The notes: generated by a model not told the origin, from the sequence alone. Shown: positions 1 to 9,266, counted from the first letter of the stretch. The stretch is DNA of 36,259 nt from Candidatus Cloacimonadota bacterium (GCA_012516855.1 JAAYWB010000020.1:1-36259); one strand, 5' to 3'. Translations and numbers: made by a program.

Positions 1-26
1 GGGTCAAGCCTGAAATTACGTGGTGG

Positions 27-124
27 GCTGGCGTCGAGCGAGGAATGAGCATCGACGGCAGCAATGAATGATTATTACAATACCTCCCGTCGTCCATGCT
101 CTCTGCGTTCGCTGGACGCCAGGC
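27..124 (-). repeat. B element, copy 1 (98-bp palindromic repeat)
   Basis: It is 98 bases long, the same length as the copies at 5278-5375 and 9267-9364 but in the opposite orientation. By eye it matches them at roughly 85% of positions. The two ends form an imperfect terminal inverted repeat around CTGGCGTC and AGCG. It encodes nothing and is the size of a REP- or MITE-like element. Confidence 0.75.
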
Positions 125-132
125 TCCGAGGA

Positions 133-260
133 CACGTCATCCCGGACGTCACAGAGCTTGCGAGGTGATATTGATCCGGAATCCAGTGTACGAGGGGCTC
201 ACGTTCCCTCGCTATCCTTATGTCACCCTACTGACTCGATCAACCGGCTCGCCCTCCCGG
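133..260 (+). repeat. A-type element, divergent copy
   Basis: It shares the opening CACGTCAT, an internal block reading GGAATCCAGTGT, then CCCTCGCTATC and CTCGATCAACCGG, with the better-preserved copy at 20054-20153. The order of blocks is the same and the spacing is somewhat longer. It is non-coding and directly abuts B copy 1. Confidence 0.6.
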
Positions 261-301
261 TTTGAAAGGGAGCCGTCATTTTGTCGCGGTAAATTAACGG
301 G

Positions 302-2278
302 TCAGAGCAGTCCCCATCTGCGGCGGAAGAAGAGTTCCAGGCAGAAGGAGAGTATGAAGATGGCCAGCACCCACCATTTGCGGTAGAGAGGAATGTCGGC
401 GCGCTGTTCGATGGTTTTGGTTTGGGCCGGCAGGGGCTGAAACTCTTTCAGGGAGCCTGGGCTGAAAAGTTTTCCACCTGTATCCGAACTCAGCCACGAG
501 AGCAGGGGCAGGTTGAAATCGAAATCGCGGGATTCGATGGAGGAATCAGCTATATTGAAGCGCCCGCCGCTCTTTTCCCCACTCACTTTGTCCGCGATCT
601 GGAAGCTGTAGGCGCCGGCTTTGTCCAGGCTGAAGCGGGCGGAATACTCACCTTCGCTTTGGGTTAGGTAATCGCGGAAGACCTCCTTGCCGGAGGCGTC
701 GGTGATGGTAAGCTGGGGATTTAGGTCGAGGCGTAGGGCGCGGATGTCGTCCTGGGCACGGAGACGCAAGTTGATTTCCTCCCCCAGGAAATAGCTGCCG
801 TTATAGATGGCCTCGTAGCCGCTGGGCGAGGTGTTTGCCAGCCAGGTGATGGAGTTGGTCAGCAATTTCTGGTAGCCGCCGCCCGCGCTCTGGAGCTGCC
901 ATTTCCAGAGGTTGAGGAAGGCCAGGGCCAGTGTTTTGCCGTTGCCTGTGGTCCCGACGGCGATGGCGGGGGAGTTTTGGGCGTTGTCTATGCTGCCCAG
1001 CACCTCCGCTCCGCGGGAAGCCGTCACATAGTAATAGTCAAGGGGTGGAACATTTTTCAGTTCCGCGGCGTCGAAACTGAGCATGGGGTATTTGGCGGAG
1101 GCGGGGGTGGGGGAGAGAAACCCCTGGTAGGAAGCGGTGATGTTGGATCTCTGCAGGGGCAGAACCGAGGCCAGTTCAGGCAGAGGCAGGCCCTGCCAGA
1201 GGATGCCCACGCCGCGTTTGTGGGCGGAAGTCACGTAACTGAGCAGGTTTCCAGTCAGTTGGAGGCCGCCTTGGTTGATCAGGACCAGCGCGGCGAGGTT
1301 TTCCACGGGCAGGCTTCCGGCGGCGGCTTCACCGGAATAGGCCTGGCCGTCCCGAATCCGGTAATGCGAGGCTTCCCAGCGGGGATTGGCGCTGATGGCG
1401 TCCAGGGTAAACTTGTTGTCCCAGGCGGGGCTGTCGGAGAGCACCACCACGCGCTGTTTGTCGTTTAGCACCTCGATGGCGCCGGGCCAGTTGTTGTTGT
1501 TTTGTGAGCGTTCGCCCAGGCCGGGGGCGGAGACCTCCACCCGGAAGGGGAAAAAGCCGGTTTTGGGGAAGCGGTGGGTGAAATCAACGTTAGCGGTAAC
1601 CCCGCTTTTCAATTGCACGCTTTGGCTGCCGAGCAGAGAATTCCCCTGCCAGAGCTTCACGGTGGCGGGGCCGTTGTAGTTGGCGGAATTAACCTCGGCC
1701 CGGATGAGGGTGGGCTCGTTGCGGTAAGCCTGGCGGTTGGTGATGGCGCGAACTACGCTCAAATCGGCTTTCTTGGCTGTCGTGGTGTCCGTGATGGCGT
1801 AAAAAGGGCATCCGAGCTGCTTTACCTGCTGCAGAGAAGCGTCGCGCAGCCATCCATCCGAGAGCAGCACCACTCCTTTCACCCGGCTGAAATCGTGCTT
1901 TTTGGCCAGTTCCGCCAGTGCCGGAGCCAGCAGGGTGTTGTCTTTGTCTAGTTCCAGCCCGGTAGCGAAATCGTAATGGTGCAGCTCGTAGCCGGCAGCG
2001 GCGAATTTATCTGCCAGCTCTTTGCCTGGGCCCTTCAGCCAGTTCTTTTTGGCGCCGGAAGCCGGGCCGCTGAGGTCCATGCTGGCGGAGGTGTCGGTGA
2101 GCACCAGGATTTGCTGTTTCTCTTTGAGTGAACGGATGTAATAGAGGATAGGGCTCAACAGCAACAGCAGCAGCACGGACAGGCTCACGAAGCGGAGCAG
2201 AAAGAGCAGCCAGCGCTGGCCGCGCTCCAGCTCGGGCCGGGTGCGCCAGTAGTAGTAGCCCGCCAGCAACAAGGCCAC
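302..2278 (-). CDS. Membrane-anchored VWA-domain protein (BatA-like)
   Basis: This is a predicted inner-membrane protein with two N-terminal membrane segments, the second ending near residue 47, then a von Willebrand A-type domain. The domain opens with a DTSASMD motif near residues 62-68, which fits the metal-binding DxSxS site. A long beta-rich central part follows, then a C-terminal membrane helix and the basic tail RRRWGLL. It is the last gene of a three-gene operon with a lipoprotein and a barrel-like protein. The GTG start used here cuts into the first membrane helix. A CTG at 2300-2302 sits seven bases after an AAGGA and would complete the helix, so the true start may be non-canonical. 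VWA proteins of this layout often work in envelope assembly, but the substrate is unknown. Confidence 0.75.
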   Translation of the reverse strand: MALLLAGYYYWRTRPELERGQRWLLFLLRFVSLSVLLLLLLSPILYYIRSLKEKQQILVLTDTSASMDLSGPASGAKKNWLKGPGKELADKFAAAGYELHHYDFATGLELDKDNTLLAPALAELAKKHDFSRVKGVVLLSDGWLRDASLQQVKQLGCPFYAITDTTTAKKADLSVVRAITNRQAYRNEPTLIRAEVNSANYNGPATVKLWQGNSLLGSQSVQLKSGVTANVDFTHRFPKTGFFPFRVEVSAPGLGERSQNNNNWPGAIEVLNDKQRVVVLSDSPAWDNKFTLDAISANPRWEASHYRIRDGQAYSGEAAAGSLPVENLAALVLINQGGLQLTGNLLSYVTSAHKRGVGILWQGLPLPELASVLPLQRSNITASYQGFLSPTPASAKYPMLSFDAAELKNVPPLDYYYVTASRGAEVLGSIDNAQNSPAIAVGTTGNGKTLALAFLNLWKWQLQSAGGGYQKLLTNSITWLANTSPSGYEAIYNGSYFLGEEINLRLRAQDDIRALRLDLNPQLTITDASGKEVFRDYLTQSEGEYSARFSLDKAGAYSFQIADKVSGEKSGGRFNIADSSIESRDFDFNLPLLSWLSSDTGGKLFSPGSLKEFQPLPAQTKTIEQRADIPLYRKWWVLAIFILSFCLELFFRRRWGLL

Positions 2279-2304
2279 CAGGATGATGACGGCGTAGGTC
2301 AGGT

Positions 2305-3567
2305 TCAGGTCCTTATGTTGACATAGGTTCCAAACGCCAGCCCCTTGGAGGAATATCCCGGATAAAAATGTTCGATGGACTGGATTCCGAAGCCGAACTC
2401 CAAGCCTTTGAAGTTCAGCCCGATGCCAAAGGAAGTGCGCCAGGGGTATGAATCATTGGGTGAACCGTAACCCAGGAAGAAGGACAGGACGGGTATGGGG
2501 CGCAGTTCCGCGCCAAGGGCGATGCGGCCCTGGCGGCTGATCTCTGGGGAATCGCCAAAACCCTGGATGTAGTCTGCGGAAAGGGAGACCTGCTTGGTTT
2601 TGTACATTGCGGCAAGGCGCATTTCCATGGGGAAAACGGTGTTGAAAGGATCGGCCTTCGTCTGTTCGAAAGAGGAGGTGTAATGGGCTTCGGCTTCTTC
2701 ATCCAGCAGGTCCAGCGCGTAGAGGCTGTCCGCCGCGAAATGAAGGTTGAATTCCTCCCTTACCAGTCCCCATCTGATGAAGCCGGGGATGTTGTCCAGG
2801 GTCAAACCCACGCTGAGGTTTTTCACCGGCTCGCAGTGGAGACCGATCAGCCCCTTGGCGCCATAGCCTCCGGCGCCGGCCAGTTGGGTGAGGTCCTGGT
2901 GGATGGTGAGTCCGTCCAGATTGGAGGAGAGGAGGCCTTCAAAGTGTGTGGTGGTGGTGTTTCCGATTCCGGCCAGGGCGCTCACGGCAAAGCCAAAGTC
3001 GATATCCGGAATGTTTTCGGGCAAGGGAATCCGGATGTCGCCCATCCCCACGGTCAGGTCCAGATAGCTGAGCGCCTCCACGTGATTGTCATCCCGTGTG
3101 AATTCGAAGACCTGGCTGCCGTCGCCGTTGCCGTAGAGCAGCAATTCCAGATACTTTTTGTCGAACGCGGCTTTGGCGCCCACACGCACGGAGCTGCTGA
3201 GCGCCACGTTGCCCATCGTGAAACCGAAGAGGGAAACCTGCCCGCCCACGCCGCTGGCGACCCTTTCGTCGATGGCGTCCAGGATCCGCTGTTTGTCCTC
3301 GTCTTCAAGGTATTCCTCGCGGGTGACGAAGTTGTAGAGGTCCAGGTCGAAGGAATTGTTTCCGATAAAGATGCCCGTGTTCAGCCCGGAAAGCCAGATA
3401 TCGCCGACTTCCTTGCTGAGCAGGGCTGGGTTCCAGTAGTTGGCGTCGCAGCCCCGCGCCCGGAGCATATAGCTGTCGGAAAATAGCAGTGACCTGGAGG
3501 TGAAGGTGGTGGCCGGCAACAAGGCGCAAAGCGCGATCAGGGCCGCGAGCAGAGGTATTCGTTTCAC
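2305..3567 (-). CDS. Probable outer-membrane beta-barrel protein (DUF5723/PorV-like)
   Basis: The 420-residue protein starts with a signal peptide (MKRIPLLAALIALCALLPA). It continues with RSLLFSDSYMLRARGCDANYWNPALL, shown here in part as the YWNPA motif, which is typical of the N-terminus of Bacteroidota-type outer-membrane barrels. Alternating hydrophobic beta strands and many glycines run to the end, and the last strand closes with FGTYVNIRT. Its ATG overlaps the stop of the upstream lipoprotein gene by four bases and its own stop lies two bases before the probable start of the VWA gene, so the three are translationally linked. A structural or secretion-associated role in the outer membrane is inferred; family placement is moderate. 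Confidence 0.7.
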   Translation of the reverse strand: MKRIPLLAALIALCALLPATTFTSRSLLFSDSYMLRARGCDANYWNPALLSKEVGDIWLSGLNTGIFIGNNSFDLDLYNFVTREEYLEDEDKQRILDAIDERVASGVGGQVSLFGFTMGNVALSSSVRVGAKAAFDKKYLELLLYGNGDGSQVFEFTRDDNHVEALSYLDLTVGMGDIRIPLPENIPDIDFGFAVSALAGIGNTTTTHFEGLLSSNLDGLTIHQDLTQLAGAGGYGAKGLIGLHCEPVKNLSVGLTLDNIPGFIRWGLVREEFNLHFAADSLYALDLLDEEAEAHYTSSFEQTKADPFNTVFPMEMRLAAMYKTKQVSLSADYIQGFGDSPEISRQGRIALGAELRPIPVLSFFLGYGSPNDSYPWRTSFGIGLNFKGLEFGFGIQSIEHFYPGYSSKGLAFGTYVNIRT

Positions 3568-5105
3568 GGCAGGTCCCCAGAAACCTTAACCTTCGCGGTG
3601 AGCATTCCCCTGATTTGGATGTAATCCGCCGGTGAAGCGTAGATGGTCACCGGAACCAGGCTTTCTTGCAGGCTCATCGAGGCCAGCACGTAAACCCGGG
3701 GATTGCCGAAAACCTGAAGCTCGGTTTCGTTAAGGGTTAGCTGGATGATCTGCGCTCCATTGGCATCCACATCCGGGCCCACATATCCGGATGGTTGCAA
3801 GGTAAGCTGTTTGGAAAAGCAGTAGCTGCCGGGGTCGGTGGGATCGATCTGTTCGGTGTTGCCCACATAGAGGGTGGCGGTGGCGCCCAGGGGGATGCGG
3901 TTCACCACTTCCAGGGTCAGGGCTGCGTCAAGCAACCGGTTCTGAATTTGGTTCTGAGTTTCGGCGGAAACCGTTACTTCAGACGGCCGCTGCATCGTGA
4001 AAACGTGTTCGTGCACGATGAAGTGGCAGGGCATATCAACCTGGTAAGTGCAATGCAGGCGGTTGGTTGAGCTCACGAAACCGGGCACCCCGCCGGAGCC
4101 GCCGTTGATAAGCAGGTATCCGTTCACCAGTTCCACCCGGTTGGGCATGATCTGCATCACCTCGCTGATGCCGTTGGTGAAGCTCAGTTCTGTGATGGAA
4201 GGACCTTCCTGGGTGGCGGCTTCAACCTCAAAGGGTTGCCCGTTGTCATCCAAAACGTTCACCCAGCGCTCCTCGCCGGTTTTTTCGTTTACTGAGTGGA
4301 CCTGGCCGTGGAAAGTGGCGGAAAAGCCGAACTCGTTGTTGAGGTGCAGATAGATTATCGCTTCCTGGAGTCCCACCGCCTGGTCGAAATCCTCAGGATA
4401 ATCGATGTCGATGGTGGCATAGGTCCCGTCCACAGCGCGCTCGTAATTGTAGAGGTAGCCCTCAAAATAGTCGCTGCTGATATTGCTGTTCAGGCGGTAG
4501 CCGCAGGTTCCGACGGGCGTCATGTGTGGTTGGTTGGATTGCACCTGCATGTTGATGCGCAGGTATTCCACCACGGTGCCGGAATTCTGCACCCCCAGTC
4601 TGTAGCCGCTAAGGTCCACGGAGCGCCAGTTCGGGTTGTCATTGCTCGAGATGATCATGGGTGTCCCATCCGGCATGGTAACATCCGGCAGGGTGACCAA
4701 AACCGTGGTTTGCGCCGGGTCGATGAGGTCAATGAAGAATTCCAGCCTGCCGCTTGCCATATGACCATAGGAAATGGCCACCGCTCCGGTGGGGTCGGCG
4801 AGGGAAAGGGCTATTTCAGGGTTGACTCCGGATTGGAGGTTCAGATTATCCTCGGAGCTGTTCGGGTTGAAGGTAACCATGCCGAATTCCGGGGTGGAGG
4901 CCTCTCCAGTCGTGGTGATGGTGAGGATGTCATTGGTCCCCACCACAACGTTTACGCTGTCCACCAGCTCGGAAACCAGGAAACGCTCGTTAAGCAGCGG
5001 AAGCGTCAGGTCCACGTCCCAACCAGGCAACCGCGGTTTCATATTGATGTCACAGGCGCCCAGAAGTAGCATCGCGCCCAAGAAAAGAATCAGTACTTTT
5101 TTCAT
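3564..5105 (-). CDS. Large lipoprotein of unknown function
   Basis: The protein has 513 residues. The N-terminus MKKVLILFLGAMLLLGAC is a lipoprotein signal with the acylated cysteine at residue 18. The mature part is rich in beta-prone sequence, with Thr, Val, Asn and Gly, and has no membrane helices and no recognised catalytic motif. It is the first gene of the operon that continues into the barrel-like and VWA genes, with a four-base overlap. A CTTGACA box lies about 80 bases upstream. The context suggests a periplasm-facing partner of an outer-membrane complex; the product itself is not recognised. Confidence 0.75.
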   Translation of the reverse strand: MKKVLILFLGAMLLLGACDINMKPRLPGWDVDLTLPLLNERFLVSELVDSVNVVVGTNDILTITTTGEASTPEFGMVTFNPNSSEDNLNLQSGVNPEIALSLADPTGAVAISYGHMASGRLEFFIDLIDPAQTTVLVTLPDVTMPDGTPMIISSNDNPNWRSVDLSGYRLGVQNSGTVVEYLRINMQVQSNQPHMTPVGTCGYRLNSNISSDYFEGYLYNYERAVDGTYATIDIDYPEDFDQAVGLQEAIIYLHLNNEFGFSATFHGQVHSVNEKTGEERWVNVLDDNGQPFEVEAATQEGPSITELSFTNGISEVMQIMPNRVELVNGYLLINGGSGGVPGFVSSTNRLHCTYQVDMPCHFIVHEHVFTMQRPSEVTVSAETQNQIQNRLLDAALTLEVVNRIPLGATATLYVGNTEQIDPTDPGSYCFSKQLTLQPSGYVGPDVDANGAQIIQLTLNETELQVFGNPRVYVLASMSLQESLVPVTIYASPADYIQIRGMLTAKVKVSGDLP

Positions 5106-5440
5106 CGGTTCACCATCCTTTCCGCCTTGGCGGGCAGATTTGTATTATTTGCTTCGAAGATACTCTTCTCTGCATCCTGATCTGTTGTCAAGCTTTTTCC
5201 TCGCCTGGGGTGAATTATCTTTCAAACCGGCCTATGCAGGCAAAGATATCGAGGCTGGTTCCGCCTTTCAGTCTGTAGCCTGGCGTCCAGCGGACGTTGT
5301 GAGCATGGATGATAGGAAGTAATGGAAGAGTCATTCATTGCTGACGTCGATGCTTGTTCCTCGCTCGACGCCAGCCTCTCCGCCAACTATTTCTCCTTTT
5401 CTCTCTTCCCAAATTCGCGTAACTTGTGGACACCCCCACA
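5106..5440. other. Intergenic: possible promoter and B element
   Basis: On the minus strand TTGACA (5186-5191) stands upstream of the lipoprotein operon, but the hexamer 17 bases further on (GAAGAG) is a poor -10. B element copy 2 fills 5278-5375. No gene and no clear terminator for the upstream lipoprotein operon or for the propeller gene ending at 5441 is visible. Confidence 0.45.
5278..5375 (+). repeat. B element, copy 2
   Basis: This 98-base element differs from the copy at 9267-9364 at a single position (GCGTCCAG here, GCGTACAG there). Its ends are inverted repeats: CTGGCGTCCAGCG at the left against CGCTCGACGCCAG at the right. It lies just beyond the 3' end of the first propeller gene, in the same orientation as copy 3 beyond the 5' end of the second. 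Confidence 0.85.
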
Positions 5441-7099
5441 CTATTTCAGCAACACCAGTTTCTTGGTTTCCCTGAATGCCCCGCATTGCAGGCTGTAAAG
5501 ATAGACCCCCGCGGGAAGCTTTTCACCGCTTAAGGATATCTGGTGCGTACCGGGGCCGAGTTCATAGCGGGCTACGCTTTGCCCGCGCAGGTTAAAGATG
5601 CTCAGGATGCCTTTCGACCGCTCAGTAATGTCCGCCTTGATCAGCGCGCAGGCGCCCCTGTTCAGGGGATTGGGCCAGGCGTCATGCAGTCTGGCTACTG
5701 CTTCCGGCGCCAGAACATCTTCTATCGATGTGACGTTTCCCAACTTGGCGACAAAGATATCGTTACCTCCGCTTGAGGTTACTGTCTGGCTGCCGAAATT
5801 GGTTGTCCCTCCAAAATACCCGGTCACGTATGTGTTTCCAGCGCCATCGACGACAATGCCATTCCCCCCTTGATTGCTTATCCCTCCAGCTTGGGCAGCC
5901 CAGATCCAGTTGCCGGAGGGGTCCAGCTTAGCGGCGAACATATCTCCGTCATATGCCCCTCCACTTGCAGTCAGGGTATGGCTGCCAAAAGTGGCGGTAC
6001 CATAAAAATGCCCGGTCACCCAAGCGTTACCCTCGCCATCCACGACTATATCATATCCTCTGTCAATGCTTATTCCTCCAGCCTGGACCGCCCAGATCCA
6101 GTTGCCGGAAGAGTCAAGCTTGGCAACAAAGATATCGTCGCTTCCGCTTGAGGTTAGTGTCTGACTACCAAAAGTGGTTGTGTCTCCAAAATACCCGGTC
6201 ACATATGCGTTTCCCACACCATCCACGGCAATGCCATTTCCCTCGTCACTTTCTGTTCCTCCGGCTTTGACCGCCCAGAGCCAGTTGCCTGAAGAGTCAA
6301 GCTTGGCGACGAAACTGTCAAATTGTCCACTTGCTGTCAGGGTATGGCTGCCGAAAGTGGTGGTTTCTTTAAACATCCCGGTCACCCAGGCGTTACCCAT
6401 GCCATCCACAATGATGTTAGTTCCCTCGTCACTTTCTGTTCCTCCGGCTTTGACCGCCCAGAGCCAGTTGCCTGAAGAGTCAAGCTTGGCGACGAAGATA
6501 TCATAGTATCCGTTTGTCGTCAGTGTAACGTTTCCAAAAGTCGCTGTGCCTCCAAAATATCCGGTCACCCATGCGTTTCCCGCACCATCCAGAGCGATGC
6601 CAAAACCCACGTCATATTCTGTTCCTCCCGCATTAACCGCCCAGATCCAGTTGCCGTTTGGATCTAGCTTGGCAACAAAGATATCGCTGCTCCAATAGCC
6701 ATTGGCCGTCAGTGTATGGCTGCCGAAAGTGGCTGCGTATTTAAAATACCCGACCACATAGGCATTACCCGCGCTATCCAGAGAGATGTCAAAACCACAG
6801 TCACGGTCTGTTCCTCCAGCTTGGGCTGCCCAGAGCCAGTTGCCGGAGGGGTCCAGCTTGGCGACAAAGATATCTAAGTCTCCATTTGACGACAGGGTCT
6901 GACTGCCGAAAGTGACGGTGTCAGAAAAATACCCGGTAACATACTGGTTGCCCTGGCTGTCAATTTCTATGGATTCGCCTGCATCCCCGCCTGTCCCTCC
7001 CGCGCCAACCGCCCACAGCCATTGTGGTGCCTGTGCTGTCAAAACAGTCGCTCCACAGAGCAGGACAAAATATAAAAAAAAGCTTGGAACCGTCTTCAT
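5441..7099 (-). CDS. Secreted seven-repeat SBBP-type beta-propeller protein with C-terminal sorting domain
   Basis: A 552-residue secreted protein. The start is placed at ATG 7097-7099, which has GGGAGG just upstream and opens a signal peptide ending TAQA; the open frame upstream lacks any such signal. Seven repeats of about 60 residues follow, each carrying the pattern AGGT, VTGYF, TFGS, IFVAKLD and GNWLWAV, as in SBBP (PF06739) proteins, and fitting a seven-bladed propeller. The C-terminal ~80 residues (WPNPLN, IFNLRGQ, LPAGVYLY, KKLVLLK) form a type IX-style sorting domain, so export to the cell surface is likely. It is a close paralogue of the gene upstream. Ligand and function are unknown. 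Confidence 0.85.
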   Translation of the reverse strand: MKTVPSFFLYFVLLCGATVLTAQAPQWLWAVGAGGTGGDAGESIEIDSQGNQYVTGYFSDTVTFGSQTLSSNGDLDIFVAKLDPSGNWLWAAQAGGTDRDCGFDISLDSAGNAYVVGYFKYAATFGSHTLTANGYWSSDIFVAKLDPNGNWIWAVNAGGTEYDVGFGIALDGAGNAWVTGYFGGTATFGNVTLTTNGYYDIFVAKLDSSGNWLWAVKAGGTESDEGTNIIVDGMGNAWVTGMFKETTTFGSHTLTASGQFDSFVAKLDSSGNWLWAVKAGGTESDEGNGIAVDGVGNAYVTGYFGDTTTFGSQTLTSSGSDDIFVAKLDSSGNWIWAVQAGGISIDRGYDIVVDGEGNAWVTGHFYGTATFGSHTLTASGGAYDGDMFAAKLDPSGNWIWAAQAGGISNQGGNGIVVDGAGNTYVTGYFGGTTNFGSQTVTSSGGNDIFVAKLGNVTSIEDVLAPEAVARLHDAWPNPLNRGACALIKADITERSKGILSIFNLRGQSVARYELGPGTHQISLSGEKLPAGVYLYSLQCGAFRETKKLVLLK

Positions 7100-7136
7100 T
7101 TTTCCTCCCGAAGACCTTTTTTTATTAAGGGGGACA

Positions 7137-7165
7137 CATTGACGTGGTATTGCAAAATGTATCAA
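7137..7165 (-). promoter_or_regulatory. Probable promoter of the first propeller gene
   Basis: TTGATA and TCAATG are separated by 17 bases, about 40 bases upstream of the ATG. The same layout is found at the same distance before the paralogue, where the boxes read TTGACA and TTAATG. Conservation between the two upstream regions is the main support; the -10 is weak. Confidence 0.45.
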
Positions 7166-7282
7166 GCACAAGAACCTTTTCCTTTGAACTAAACCCGGGA
7201 AACAGTGATGAGCAAGGAGGACTATCTTGCTTCAGCCTGACGATACCGGCTGGTCGCTCACAGGTTATCTATACGTGTCCTC

Positions 7283-8935
7283 TCAGTCAGCAACTACCGC
7301 CGTAACGTAGTAAAAGCCAGGCGAAAGCGAGGCCGCGCCGCTATGTGTCCACTGCGGTTGTGTGATTGAGCTATCCTCACCAAATATCGTGAAGGGTCCT
7401 TCAGGACCGGTGGAGCAATAATAGACCAGATAGTGGTCCACACTCACCTGATTACCTGCTGTATCTACTGTAACGTCATCCCAATCCAGCAGGATATCCG
7501 TGCCGTTTGTGCTAATGCTCAGGTTTTCCGGAGCTATGGGGATTCCTGCACTCGTAGTAGCGCCGATCCTGACGACAAAGATATCATAGAATCCGTTTGA
7601 TGTCAGGGTATGGCTTCCGAAAGTGGCTGTGTCTTGAAACTCTCCTGTCAAATAGGTGTTTCCCGCTCCATCCACAGCGATGCCATTTCCCCGGTCCCAT
7701 TCTGTCCCTCCCGCCTTGACAGCCCAAATCCAGTTGCCGGAGGGGTCCAGCTTGGCGGCAAATACATCTGTATCCCATTCGCCACCGCTTGCTGTAAGGA
7801 TATGGCTTCCGAAAGTGGCTATGCCTTCAAAACATCCGGTCACCCAGGCGTTTCCTGCTCCATCCACGGCGATGCCATTTCCCAGGTCCCATCCTGTCCC
7901 TCCCGCTTTGACAGCCCAGATCCAGTTGCCAGAGGGGTCCAGTTTGGTTGCAAAGATATTTAGACCGTCTGCTGTCAGTGTATGGCTGCCGAAAGTGGTT
8001 GTACCTCCAAACTTCCCAGTCACATAGGCATTACCCGCTCCATCCACGGCGATTCCATTTCCCATTACATGTTCGTCGTCTGACGCTCCTGCACGGACAG
8101 CCCAGATCCAGTTGCCAGAGGGATTAAGCTTGGCAACGAATAAATCATCAAGTCCGGTTGCCGTAAAGGTATAGTTTCCGAAAGTGGCTGTGCCTCTAAA
8201 ACGCCCGGTCACATAGGTGTTATCCGCTCCATCCAGGGCGATGCCACGTCCCTCGTCACCTCCTGTCCCTCCTGCTTTGACAGCCCAGAGCCAGTTGCCG
8301 GAGGCATTCAGCTTGGCGACAAAGATATCGCCATACCCAGAGCCATCTGCTGTCAGTGTGTGACTGCCAAAAGTGGCTGTGCCATAAAAAGTACCGGTCA
8401 CGTAAGCATTGCCCGCGATATCCAGGACTATGTCCGTTCCAGATCCACTGGATGCCCCTTCCGCTTGGACAGCCTGGAGCCAGTTGCCATCGGGGTCCAG
8501 CTTGGCGACAAAGATATTGGTATTATAAGTACTTCCGCCTGCCGTCAGTGTATGGCTTCCGAAAGTGGCTGTGTCTGCAAAATACCCGGTCACGTAGGCG
8601 TTACCTGTGCCATCCAGGGTGATATTATTTCCCCTATCATATCCTATTCCTCCCGCTTTTACAGCCCAGATCCAGTTGCCAGATGGGTCCAGCTTGGCGA
8701 CGAAGATATCGTTGCCTCCACTTGCCGTCAGTGTATGGCTTCCGAAAGTGGCGGTGTCTGCAAAACCACCGGTGACATACTGGTTGCCCTGGCTGTCGGT
8801 GGCTATGGATAAGCCACTATCCATGTCAGTTCCTCCCGCGCCAACCGCCCAACTCCAATCGGGCGTCTGCGCACTTAAAACCGCCGCTCCGCAGAGCAGC
8901 ACAAGAGCCAAAAACAAGTTTTGAATCGTCTTCAT
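7283..8935 (-). CDS. Secreted seven-repeat SBBP-type beta-propeller protein ending in a fibronectin III-like domain
   Basis: The start is set at ATG 8933-8935, after GGGAGG and before a signal peptide MKTIQNLFLALVLLCGA ending LSAQ; the in-frame extension upstream is not signal-like. The 550-residue product has seven propeller repeats of the same type as its neighbour (GNWIWAVKAGGT, AYVTG, TFGSHTLT). It differs at the end: instead of a sorting domain it carries a fibronectin III-like domain (APENLSIS, LLDWDDV, YLVYY, YYVTAV) and stops at once after it. It therefore lacks the obvious surface-sorting signal of its paralogue. It may be released, or may have lost its C-terminus in the duplication. 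Upstream regions of the pair are conserved. Confidence 0.83.
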   Translation of the reverse strand: MKTIQNLFLALVLLCGAAVLSAQTPDWSWAVGAGGTDMDSGLSIATDSQGNQYVTGGFADTATFGSHTLTASGGNDIFVAKLDPSGNWIWAVKAGGIGYDRGNNITLDGTGNAYVTGYFADTATFGSHTLTAGGSTYNTNIFVAKLDPDGNWLQAVQAEGASSGSGTDIVLDIAGNAYVTGTFYGTATFGSHTLTADGSGYGDIFVAKLNASGNWLWAVKAGGTGGDEGRGIALDGADNTYVTGRFRGTATFGNYTFTATGLDDLFVAKLNPSGNWIWAVRAGASDDEHVMGNGIAVDGAGNAYVTGKFGGTTTFGSHTLTADGLNIFATKLDPSGNWIWAVKAGGTGWDLGNGIAVDGAGNAWVTGCFEGIATFGSHILTASGGEWDTDVFAAKLDPSGNWIWAVKAGGTEWDRGNGIAVDGAGNTYLTGEFQDTATFGSHTLTSNGFYDIFVVRIGATTSAGIPIAPENLSISTNGTDILLDWDDVTVDTAGNQVSVDHYLVYYCSTGPEGPFTIFGEDSSITQPQWTHSGAASLSPGFYYVTAVVAD

Positions 8936-8971
8936 TTTTCCTCCCGAAGACCTTATTTTTATGCGGGGACA

Positions 8972-9000
8972 CATTAACGCAGTATGATAAAACGTGTCAA
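8972..9000 (-). promoter_or_regulatory. Probable promoter of the second propeller gene
   Basis: TTGACA and TTAATG are 17 bases apart, about 40 bases before the ATG. The flanking bases match the equivalent stretch before the paralogue at 7137-7165, including the GACACATT and CAAGCACAA blocks. Confidence 0.5.
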
Positions 9001-9266
9001 GCACAATAACCTTATCCCATTGAACCAAACTCGGGTAATAGTGATGGGTAAAGGCAAACAAGCGCCCATATATCTCAGAATCCTTATGCCGTTTGTTACT
9101 CCATTTGCCCTTTCGCATCCGCCTCTTTACCACTTCCTCTTAAGTTCCCATTGGGCCGTTGGAAAGTCAATGGGAAGTGAATGGTATGTGAGTGTGATAG
9201 GGAAAATGGAGGACTCACGCAGATTGCATAAGTAGCGGCGGTCACCGAAGCGCCTTTTTCCTTGGA

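Larger units (their letters stand above)
1..301. other. Gene-free stretch made of palindromic repeats
   Basis: No credible gene is seen here. The stretch is almost entirely repeat: the end of an A-type element cut by the window edge (1-23), a complete B element (27-124) and a second, divergent A-type element (133-260). The remaining 40 bases before the stop of the VWA gene hold no obvious terminator. Confidence 0.6.
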
